Source of the DNA: Chamaecrista fasciculata | Taxonomy: Eukaryota > Streptophyta > Magnoliopsida > Fabales > Fabaceae | Length of the DNA: 64,000 nucleotides | Assembly: GCA_003254925.1 (NCBI GenBank) | Contig: QANZ01027638.1 | Location: 250,304 to 314,303 of the forward strand | Reading direction: 5' to 3' | Shown here: piece by piece, positions 35,559 to 45,306 of the stretch | How the letters are laid out: every line of letters starts with the position of its first letter | Position numbering within the stretch: position 1 is the first letter of the stretch | Program-made: the position numbers and the translations under genes | Notes under the pieces: model-generated | Told to the model about the DNA's origin: nothing | Database searches by the model: none | The model's input: only the letters and a program-made list of their open reading frames with translations

Positions 35559-35770
35559 TTGATCTGCTGTAATTTGTACAATTGTACTAACGGAGCCGTC
35601 AATTCTTTAAAGCCAATGGCGTTATGCCACGTAAGAGATGGAGTGACCGATATTCACTCTACGGATAGTAATTCTATAAAGCCCACTGGCCCCTTGGATC
35701 CCATCCAAATTTTAGGGCTAAAAGTCCAGGCCCAACTGAAATTGTAAACCTTATCTAAGCCCGCTAATCA
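35559..35770. promoter_or_regulatory. Cluster of site II-like motifs, possible displaced RPN10 promoter
   Basis: AAGCCCA (35679-35685), AGGCCCA (35728-35734), TAAGCCCGC (from 35757) and a CCAAT (35611-35615) occur together about 650-800 bp from the RPN10 start. Such motifs normally lie within 200-300 bp of housekeeping starts, and the intervening DNA is largely the CCGG-rich element. Confidence 0.35.
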
Positions 35771-36130
35771 ATTCATGAGCATGGTGGTGACTGGTGAACT
35801 ACTCTAAAATCTAGACAAGCTTATTATTTTTTTTTTAAACAAATGTAATGATAAATTTTTATTTGTTTGTTTGGACTGAGACTTAAAATCACTAAAAAAA
35901 AATCTAATGTAATTTAATGATTTTTTTTGATTAGGCGCTATGTCTTATGCATCTGTCGATCATAATCAACAATTAATCTTTAGTATTTTTGTCAGAGTTT
36001 ACCGTTCGATGAATAAAGGACTTACCACCGATCATATTACAAATACAGCCCTAAAGATTAAACTTATGACATGATGTAAACAAGCCAAGCAACCACCACA
36101 TTTGTTAGGCCTCATGATTTAGAGTACATC

Positions 36131-37153
36131 AATGATTTAGCCATTGAAAGTTGATTAATGTTTCAATTTAGTTACTGATTATGGAATTATATAATTTAGT
36201 CCATCAAAAAATAAAATAATAACCAATTTGAATCCTTTTGTTAAGAATGTTAATTGAAACTTAATGACATTTTTTTTTTGTTGAAAAATAATTCATTCAA
36301 AACAATGCAAAGCAAAGCGCAGTACAAATGAAAACAAAGCAAAAATAGTCAATCCCTCTTTAGCATAAACAACAACACTAGACAAAATATCAACTTACGA
36401 AGGTGGGGGTTTGCAACCCATCCAAGAGGACCCATCTTCGTTTTAGACAAATTGGCAAGACAATTAGCTGCCAAGTTAGTGGATTTAGGAATCCAACTAA
36501 AGCTACAATCATCAAAATAACTAGAAACATAAATAATGTCATCTAGAAAAGACAAATACTTCCAATCAGGACAACAGGCAACCCCAAGGGCTATTTTAAA
36601 TAAAGACATAATCAGACTCAAAACAACAATAATAATTTGATAAAACGAAACGACGCCATGAAAAGAGCACCCAAAAACCAAAACCAAATCAGGAAGTCGT
36701 CGTGGAATGCCTAGTCCAGAGTCAGCGCTGAGAACGTCGTGGGAATCTTGATCTAGAACGTCGCCGTCACAAAATTCTAGAAACAAAGTAACACTCTTAT
36801 AAAGAGAGAGGGACCCTCACGGGGGAGGGGTTTTCAACATTGCCCAATAGAAAAGAGGAGGGTACCGCCGCGGAAAACAACAATAGCTCGATGTTGACAC
36901 AAAGTTGTTTGTGTGGACGAAGAGGAGAGCGAGAGAGAACCAGCGGCGACTAGGTTATCTCTTACTTCAATTTAATGACAAATTTAATTGCAATCAAAGT
37001 TAAAATTACAACAAATTATTGAAGTTAAAAATTGTAAATTATTATTAAATTTGAATTAATGTTTTAGCAAAATGACCAAATTGATTGTAATTATAATTTT
37101 ATTTTTTAAATATTAAATTGAGACATTTACCATCTTTCCATGATGAAATCATT
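36131..37153. mobile_element. MITE-like element interrupted by a LINE
   Basis: Left end AATGATTTAGCCATTGAAAG, continuing TTGATTAATGTTTCAATTTA, pairs with the reversed right end AATGATTTCATCATGGAAAG, continuing ATGGTAAATGTCTCAATTTA: an inverted repeat of about 45 bp. Without the LINE at 36270-36968 and one copy of its target duplication the element would be about 310 bp. No target duplication of its own is clear. Confidence 0.55.
36270..36968 (-). mobile_element. Truncated/rearranged LINE with RNase H-like tail
   Basis: Near-identical 12-mers AACTTAATGACA (36258-36269) and AATTTAATGACA (36969-36980) flank the insert, which ends in poly(A) on the minus strand (T run at 36270-36279). A 145-codon frame (36349-36786) ends with CSFSWIPKSTNLAANCLANL, resembling the RNase H region at the 3' end of plant L1-type LINEs. 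The upstream third (36787-36968) is a GC-richer segment with TTCTCTCTCGCTCTCC that resembles a 5' leader. So about 700 bp appears to join both ends of a LINE while lacking the reverse transcriptase core. Confidence 0.65.
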
Positions 37154-37535
37154 AATCTACTAAAAAAAACTATTTAGTGCTTCTTTTGGAAGTCACATGC
37201 ATTAATTTTTTACATCTTGAAACAGAAATCGACAATAGTTAATTTAGTGATGGGCATGTGCATGTTATTTTCTTTACTGTTATGAATTACTCTTTCATTT
37301 TCTCCTTTTGGTGAAGAATTTTCTTTCTTTCTACTTAGTCATGAATCATGATACCTTGTCTTTTTTCTAATCCAGGGTAAAGACTAAATAGTGAACTTCT
37401 TTAAAATAAAGCTACCCAAAAGATGAACATATATATAAATATATAAACCAAAGATATTATGAATTAGTTGAGTGATTGTGGAGGAATACAAGAACATATT
37501 TTCAGACCATATGTTATGATAAGGAATCCGAATTG

Positions 37536-40500
37536 TCAATGTAGTGAAGCAGAAGAATGGTGTTGGTCATCATAATCCTGATGTGTTGGGAATGCTTCAT
37601 TATCATCAATATCATGAGAGAAACAAGAAGGTTTAGTTCCTGAGGATGAGCCTCCTTCCTCAGCAGTAGTACTGCTTATGGCATTGTAATTTGTTGTAGA
37701 AGAACTGTGTCTACCCTTCACTCTTCTCTGCCATTTTGAGAGTGATCTTCTCACATTCTCAGATATCACAGCCCTCTTGAACTTTGATCCCATCTGCATA
37801 TATATATATTCAAATACCAAATATTAACAATCACATACTTTATAGTTTGACAATGAATTAATGAAGATGGATACCTGTGTGATGATGACATAAAGAGGGA
37901 ACGTTATGAAGCTGCACCAGATTTGGGAAACGACCCTGTGGTAACACAAGAGAAGCAATTAATTGATTTCTTGAAAATCAAGTCACAAGTTAATAGGTGT
38001 TCCATTTCTTATACATGAGATCTTCAAGTTTGAGTTTGATTGGAGACATCTTTGTTAAGAGTTTTGTCACTGTTATAATACTTACTGTCTCGAATATTTA
38101 TTAGTCTTTGCTTATAATTAAGTTATACCGTATACCTTGTGGTCATATTCGAAAAAAGAAAAGAAAAAGTACATTACCCAAATGACAAACGGATTGCAAC
38201 AAAGGTATGATTGTCTATAAAACAAGAAGAGTCCTTAATTTCCCACTGCCCAAAACAATGAAGACAGCAATCAACAAATCTGCATATACTAATGGCAATT
38301 TATATATGTATTATGTATGTATATGCAAACAATGGCAGTTTCTTACAAGGGACCATATGAAAGATGCCATTTCAAATGCATTCTGCAATATATTGCAAAA
38401 GAGTAAAAAGAGATGAGAGAAATAACAGAAATGTACATGAGTTATCAAAAAAAAGCTTAATTAATGAATAATTTACTGACCAAGAAGGAAATCAACTGTA
38501 TTAGCCATAACAGAAGCCTAGGCTTCCGAAACCAGAAGAGCTCATCTCGTAAATTAAACTGCTGATGTTTCATGTGTGGACAACGATCCATTATCTCAAC
38601 AGCCAATTTCACCACCACTCGATGCAGTTTAGTACCAATCATCAAGATCAACTAGAATCAATGTAAGCAAAATGACAGACATGAACATCATTAATTAGTA
38701 CATAAGTTGGAACTGCTTAATTATATTGTTTGTAAAGATTGAAGAACAGACATTAAATATCATATCATCATAGCTTACAATTGCTGGAACGAAGGAAAGC
38801 CAAAAGTAGAAGTGGCTTCCTGAGTGAGAAGTAAAAAAGTTCACAATCTGATTAGGTCCATGTATGAAACTAGCATTGATCATATCGCATCATCATCATG
38901 AAGCATACCGTGAAAATCTAGAAAGATGCAACAAATGGCATATATCCAAAGAGGCACACTGTAAAACAAGCCCAAAATGAAGCTCTCAGACTGATTTTCA
39001 AGAACCAGAAATTTGTGTGATCGATCACAACTAGTCCAAATCTATCATATCTCTATTCCAAAATCACTTTCACACATTACCATAGTAGAATATAATTTTT
39101 AAAAGTAGTACCTAACACCAACAATGTCACGGAATTCATCTTCCATGCTTCGAAGTATATAGTTGTGGAAATCATATGTCAGGGGAAGCTGATGAGTCTG
39201 CAATACAACACCAGAAAAAGAAATATTCAAAAGCACTATATATATATATGTTGTCTTTACATGTGTGTGACAAATAAAGTACTACATTACTTACATGAAA
39301 GGAAAGTCAATAGTTTATAACTTAATATATGATAGCGGAGTGTAACAAATAACGAAAAATGTAAGTCTCACGCACATAAAAGTATGAGTCACTAAGGGAG
39401 AAACGCAATTGAAAATTGGCAATTTCTCCTCATGCGTGTGTAGACTCAATGATACGAGTCCCACATCGGGTAGTTAGCTGAGTGTAAGGCACTATATAAG
39501 TCTTTGGGCTCTCCAACTTCAACAGCTAGCTTTTGGGGTGTGGTTCTCCTAAGGGCTTATACTTGTATCAATTGATGCTTTCGTTGAGAGCCGACCGACA
39601 CGGAGGGGGCAACCTATAGGCTGGATTAAGGTACATGCGATGCGCCGTGCCGAATATTGGAAGTTGTATGGAGCCGCCAAAAGTGGAAAGGGGCAAGGGC
39701 TATCAATGGACCAGTGTCGATAGTGTGGGCCACCGTGGACGTTGGCTTTCGAAGGGGTATGTAATGATACGAGTCCCACATCGGGTAGTTAGCTGAAGGT
39801 AAAGCACTATATAAGACCTTGGGCTCTCCAACTTCAACAGCTAGCTTTTGAGGTGTGGTTCTCCCGACACGGAGGGGGCGACCTATAGGCTGGATTAAGG
39901 TACGTACGATGCGTTGTGCCAAATACTGGAAGTTGAATGGAGCCTCCAAAGGTGGAAAGGGCTATCAATGGACCAGTGTCGATAGTGTGGGCCACCGTGG
40001 ACGTCGGCTTTCGAAGGGGTATTAAATGATACAAGTCCCACATCGGGTAGTTAGCTGAGTGAGGCTGGATTAAGGTACGTGCGATGCGCCGTGCCGAATA
40101 CTGGAAGTTGTATGGAGCCGCTTTCGAAGGGATATTCAATTGAGTGTAAGGCACTATATAAGTCCTTGGGCTCTCCAACTTCAACAGCTAGCTTTTGGGG
40201 TGTGGTTCTCCTAAGGGCTTATACTTGTATCACAGCCCATCTTATTTCTATCTTCCCTGTATATACTTAGTTCTGTTGTACATTGTTCTAAGAACAATAA
40301 GAAGATCATTTAATCTTAAAGAACACCACTTCCTAATTGATCAAGTCCTTATGACACGACTCAAACTAATATTATACCACTCCTACATTCTAACCCCCAA
40401 TAAGTAATGCAATCATATATTGAAAGTACTCACTGTAATGAAGCCTAAACGCAATGCCATGTAATCAGCTCGGCTTATGGAACTCCAGAACTGACGGCTG

Positions 40501-42054
40501 AAACAAAGCTGCAAAATGAGGTTCACAAGTGATAGATTCAGAAGCCAATTAAAATGCTAGGCAGCAGCAATATTATTTAATATGATTCTATTCTATTAAT
40601 TAATTTTATGTTAAGAAAAAAGATTATGAGAATACCAGCCAAACGAGAACCTTGTGCTGACTCCAAGGATGGGATGTGTGGTGAACAATGAATGTAGAGA
40701 GCCGTCTGAATTTTGTAACTTGTGGAGGATCTACACTTGACAATTTCATATACATTTAATAACAATAAGAACCATTAATTTGGTTTGAAGGTATATTATT
40801 AAGACTTGAAAGTAGTTTCTTTCTTGCCTAAACTTATACATTAACATTTAACCTTGTAAGCTTTGTACAGCCATCGTCAAGGCTTCATTTTCCCATGTTC
40901 TCCAGCTATATATCTGCACAAACTTGCACAAGAAAATGGGTTCCCAGACACAAACTCTGATCTTATGAGTACTGAGAGCAGGGTTTTAACCTTTAGAATA
41001 AATTAATGATTTGAACCTTAAAAGATAATATATTTCTCAATTTAATCCCTGGAAGATTTAGACTCTAAAATACACATTTAAAATTAATTTGATCCATTTA
41101 TTAAGATTTAGACTCTAGAATTATATATATATATATGAACCAAATCACTAGTTTACTCTAAGTTTTAACCTTAATCATGGCCAAGGCAATAGCAACGAAG
41201 CTATAGGAAACATGAGTGATCCCAAGAACAAACATGAAACGATGTAACTGCTCAAGACTCCGATGAGAAACAAATGATTGATGACCCTGGAGAAACAAAA
41301 CAAGCAACAATTGATGAGTATGCTTCTTTTTAGGATTGAGCCACTGAGGAAGATGTTCATAAATNAATTCCAAATGTTAAAATTTGATTGGTTTAAAATT
41401 CTTTGCATCCCATGTCAAGATTTCATCTTTGCATCATAGACTCACCCTATATATATATATTGCACAAATACAACCTCAGGACAAAAATAGTCATGGTCTT
41501 GAGAAACTGTCATGTTTGAATGCTGTGAAGAAGTGGACCAGAAAATGCGGTTTGTGGGGGAATTAGTGCCTTGTTCCACAGCACAAGGGTAAAATTTGGT
41601 GCTAAACATTGAAGACCGAACGCAAATCTTTGCCACATAAACAATCCAATGACCCATCAGCAATGACAGCAACCCAAAAAGCATTAGCTCTGCTTAGAAA
41701 CCAAAAACCCAAGTGAAAAAATCTTGTATGTACATTCTGATATACAAATATAGTTAATGAGACAAACTCATTTGAGGTTTACATTTTCCTTACCTTGTTT
41801 GATCTTTTCCATGGCAGCAAGCAGAGATTTTCTCTTAGTTCTGTCCAACCACTGTGGATTTACCCAAGGAATAATAACCATTGACCCATGCCCATTAATG
41901 AAGAAAAAACAGAAGTAATAATAATTACCTTTACAATCTTTTTCAATAAGCCATGAGTTAAGAAACTTGTAGTGACCAAAAGAGTGATGACAGTTGCAAC
42001 TGCCCAAGTGGGGGTTTCAGATAAAGATCTTCCTTCGCTATTTGCTTCCTCCAT
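37536..42054 (-). CDS. MLO-like seven-transmembrane protein
   Basis: Fifteen exons, 41929-42054, 41794-41851, 41475-41689, 41170-41286, 40853-40913, 40636-40730, 40434-40508, 39112-39197, 38909-38958, 38779-38819, 38481-38651, 38347-38382, 38178-38245, 37875-37935 and 37536-37793, give 505 residues. The family signature starts [17 protein letters not shown], then [11 protein letters not shown] and extracellular cysteines in the first large loop (ICV, YPC, YFCPE). Next come the second cytosolic loop ([11 protein letters not shown]), [62 protein letters not shown] and [20 protein letters not shown]. The C-terminal KRAV...[10 protein letters not shown] is the calmodulin-binding region. MLO proteins act at the plasma membrane; some are calcium channels and some are powdery mildew susceptibility factors. 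The clade cannot be fixed here, so a role in disease is not claimed. Intron 7 (1.2 kb) holds a TRIM. Confidence 0.93.
39450..40232 (+). mobile_element. TRIM-type LTR element array in an MLO intron (fossil)
   Basis: A terminal-repeat retrotransposon in miniature. LTR-type units of about 120 bp begin TGATACGAGTCCCACATCGG, contain CACTATATAAG and close with CTTGTATCA, so they have TG...CA borders. Three such units start near 39450, 39764 and 40027, separated by internal-type segments that share GGATTAAGGTAC and ACCAGTGTCGATAGTGTGG. The CCCACATCG/CTATATAAG layout is typical of plant TRIMs. It codes for nothing and is rearranged into an array rather than one clean copy; no flanking duplication was found. 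The copies are very alike, so it is fairly young. Confidence 0.7.
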
Positions 42055-43289
42055 TTTCTTCTTCTTCTTCTTCTTTGTAAAACTTGTAGTATCAGAGATG
42101 AGACCAGAATACTGGCATCAACCATGCAAGGTAATTAAGGATGAGTTTAATGAAGAAGAGAAAGTAAGTGTTGGGAGTTTTAATGAAGAGAAAGTAAGTG
42201 TTGGGCATTAATGTGAGCATGTGGTTGTTGGGGGTATGGTGTGGCAAAACATTAAGGCTTTGTCCTCAGAAAAAATGAAACACAAACATGTGTGTCCTGA
42301 AGTTGATGAACATAATGGTGTCCCATTAACAAATTATATCTAAACTTGGCAGATTCAGTTAACGTGTCTTTATATTCTCTGGTTTGTCCCATGGGTCAAT
42401 TTCATGCTTTGACCCACTTAGGTTGACTGAGATCCACTCAGATCACATATGGCAATTTTACACAATTTTGTTTAGGGGTATTCAAAACCGAACCAAACCG
42501 ATCGACCGAACCAAACCAAACCGAACCGAAGGTGAAACCGAACCAAACCGATAGATGAGCGGTTTGGTTTGGTTTGAAAGTCGCACAAACCGAACCAAAC
42601 CGCCAAACCGCTAAAACTCTTATTTACTTATATATATATATANTTCAATTAATTATTTATAAAAAATCTTCTATACTATATATAGGGATAATATTTATTT
42701 TCTTATTAGTGTTTTAGTAAGTTATGAGAATAACTGTATATTTTTTTTATTAGTACATTAGTGACAAAACTAACAATAAATTACCTTCAAACCGCTCAAA
42801 CCGAACCGCCTAAACCGCTTTTTATTGGTTTGGTTTGGTTTGATGAATGAAATTTAATCATTGGTTTGGTTTGAAAAATCCTTTCAAACCGCCCAAACCG
42901 CCCGACGAACACCCCTAATTTTGTTCCATATGGGATTATTAGTGTTTTTTTCTTATTATTAAAATACTTAATACGAGTATTATCCACATAATACGAATAT
43001 ATACTTATACGCACTCTCACAAGTCACAATTGGATTATTAGTTCTACTGGGGCAGGCAAAACTTTTTTCTTTCTCTCTCACTTTTTTGTTACCGAATTTA
43101 TGCGCTTTAACAAAAAAATAAAAAAGGTGAACTCAGTAAAGAAAAAAAGGTTAAAAAATATTAACATCTTCACAATCACACGCTTCTAAAGTCTATTATG
43201 TGCAGCAATATCTTGTCAGTTTCAATAATGCTGGGACTAAATCGTTGGAACTGAAAAAAAATAGGGACCAAATAGTTTATTTCCTCAAT

Positions 43290-43322
<33 letters not shown>

Positions 43323-43476
43323 TGAAACAGAGAGAGATTTAAGAACATCAACAATTATATTTACTATTACACAGCTTAATAATTGAGGACAAGTTGAAAA
43401 TACAAAGAACACATTATATATAAAAAGTGGATTAAAACTTGAACATATGACATCAATGAAAAGATTGTAGAAGTGA
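42055..43476. other. Intergenic region between MLO and STR18 genes
   Basis: It holds the MLO leader and promoter, with a duplicated GAGAAAGTAAGTGTTGGG word near 42157-42206, then the hAT-like MITE (42473-42917) and, near 43290-43323, a (TA)n-(GA)n simple repeat close to the STR18 3' end. No gene was recognised. Confidence 0.5.
42473..42917. mobile_element. hAT-like MITE with 8-bp target duplication
   Basis: ATTTTGTT flanks the element on both sides (42465-42472 and 42918-42925). The ends TAGGGGTATTC and, reversed, TAGGGGTGTTC are typical of plant hAT-like MITEs. The arms are packed with AACCGAACC / GGTTTGGTTT words in opposite orientation, so single strands could fold back. It is 445 bp long with no coding capacity, about 420 bp upstream of the MLO start. 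Confidence 0.85.
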
Positions 43477-44316
43477 TCAGATATGATCCTCTTTTGGGAT
43501 AGGTGTCTTTACAGGAAGCTGGTTTTTAACCCAGTCAAGATAGCCTCCTCCCACGTTGTTCACATACCGATATCCCTGCAAATTTGGCACGGTATTTTCT
43601 CATGAAGGCACCACAAAGAGATTGAATTTGTTTCAATAATTAAGTAACTTACATCAGCCAGAAGATCTGCAGATGCATAAAGAGATCGCACACCACTTTG
43701 GCAGCCCTATATATAATGATAACGTCAGAGTTCATAAGAACAAATTAAACATTAGCTAGTATTGATTTTGATTGAGTATGTACAGTACCACAAGCAAATG
43801 ATCTTCCTTCTTGCAAGCAGATGAAACCTCCTTCAGGAACTCTGGGTTATTCACTCTCCCTGTAATCCAAAATCTGAGAAATTTCATTCCATTTCATTTC
43901 AAATCTTCAATTCACAAAAAAAGAAAAAGAAAGAATCTCAAGTACCCTGTGGTGTATTGAACATGTAAGGGATGTTAATGATCTCCTTTGCATCAGGATG
44001 CCCTTTCTGGAACTCATCCACGGTTCTTTTGGTTTTTTATTTTCCATCCAAAAGCGGTTATGTTAATTTTCTCAGGAAACAAACATGAAGAATGACATAT
44101 TTAACAGTTAAAAATTAGAAAGAATATTTACACCTGACATCCAGATAGATATGGCCAGTGTGGATAAGATCTTTGGCTGCATGTGCATCAATGGTAACAA
44201 CCTCTGTTCCTGAGCTGCACAAGAATTTGCATAATGAAAGTTAAGGTAAAAGGTTGAAGGTGAAAGAATTGAAGATCAAGATCAAAATCAAAAGCAAACC
44301 TTCCAATAGAACCCAT
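43477..44316 (-). CDS. STR18: Single-domain rhodanese / thiosulfate sulfurtransferase, STR18 type
   Basis: Six exons, 44300-44316, 44134-44214, 43946-44025, 43789-43859, 43653-43706 and 43477-43575, give 133 residues (Arabidopsis STR18 about 136). The first coding exon is 17 nt. The protein is one rhodanese domain: TVDEFQKGHPDAKEIINIPY, then the active-site loop GCQSGVRS with catalytic Cys about 85, and GYRYVNNVGGGYLDWV. There is no transit peptide, fitting a cytosolic enzyme. Rhodaneses move sulfane sulfur from thiosulfate or cysteine persulfide to acceptors. The start codon lies about 1 kb from that of the divergent methyltransferase gene. Confidence 0.93.
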
Positions 44317-45306
44317 AGTGAAGAATTGAAGCAGATTGAGACACTATGAACTAACTGGGCGATTAGTTATCATATAAATATGGAGTTCAATTGCGTGAAG
44401 CGTCAGATTCCAGTTTCTTCGGATAATAATGCGCCATGTCACCGAAAACGACTGCTTTCGTCGTATTGTATAATTTCTTTTTTTGGGTAAACATTGTATA
44501 ATTCGTAATCTTTCCGATGAAACATTGTATACTTCCAGATTTTGTGATGTTATTCAGTCTTACCTGTATAACATATCCTCACTTTATTTTTTGTAATGAC
44601 TTTTAATATTTTTCTATCTAATTTTTGAAATATATGTAAACTTTTATAATTTAATAATATTTTTCCTTATTGAAAAGGCAATCAAAATCTAAATAATAAT
44701 ATCATTAAGGTTAAATTACATTTTTTTTTGTAATGTTATGAGTTTCCTCTACCTATCCGTGGTTTAAGCGAAGACTAATCCCATTTGGACTACAAAGACA
44801 AAACGGTAATGCTCTCCCAACAATATCGACTATAGGGATCGAACCTAAATTATATTTTTAATTTTATATATTTGAGATGAACTTCACTTCAATCATTTAT
44901 TTTTTTATGTTATAGATTAATTTTTTATTATTTAATTTCAATAATTGAATGTTGTTTCTTGTGTTTTAAATTCAGATGTGAGATGTTTAAAATTAAACAA
45001 TATTTTTTACAAATATTTTTTATTTTATTAAAATTATTAATAAATAAGATTAAATCAAGGAGTGAAATTATTTATAATTATGGGTTATTCTTAATATATT
45101 ATTTTTGACTATTGAGAGTCATTTTGTCAATCACAAAATTACTTTTAATAAATCTCTATTAAAATAAAAATAAATTGAAAGTGAACCCTAGATTTGGCGT
45201 CTGAATTCCTCTTTAATCCTTTCTCCTCAACGTCGTCGTCGTCCAACTTAATAATTGTCCATGCTATGCTTGTAGATTCAATCTGGTCCTTTCCTTCCTA
45301 AATTTG
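44317..45306. promoter_or_regulatory. Divergent intergenic promoter region STR18 / RNA methyltransferase
   Basis: The 990 bp between two head-to-head start codons must contain both promoters. Apart from a micro-insertion at 44476-44492 and AT-rich DNA, no specific motif stands out. The 5' leader of the plus-strand gene includes a CGTCGTCGTCGTC run (45231-45243). Confidence 0.4.
44476..44492 (-). mobile_element. Micro-insertion with 11-bp target duplication
   Basis: ATTGTATAATT at 44465-44475 is repeated at 44493-44503 around TCTTTTTTTGGGTAAAC (GTTTACCC plus A-rich tail on the minus strand). It lies 150 bp upstream of the STR18 start. Confidence 0.65.

Noticed and set aside
36349-36786. 145-codon open frame as a host gene
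   Set aside because: It lies inside a tailed insertion with target duplication and its C-terminus resembles a LINE RNase H region.
37794-37874. MLO last intron (donor GTATCCAT) as a second U12 intron
   Set aside because: The donor differs from the U12 consensus at position 7 and there is no convincing branch site.
39549-40184. Overlapping open frames of 76-116 codons on the minus strand
   Set aside because: They are shadows of the repeated non-coding TRIM sequence.
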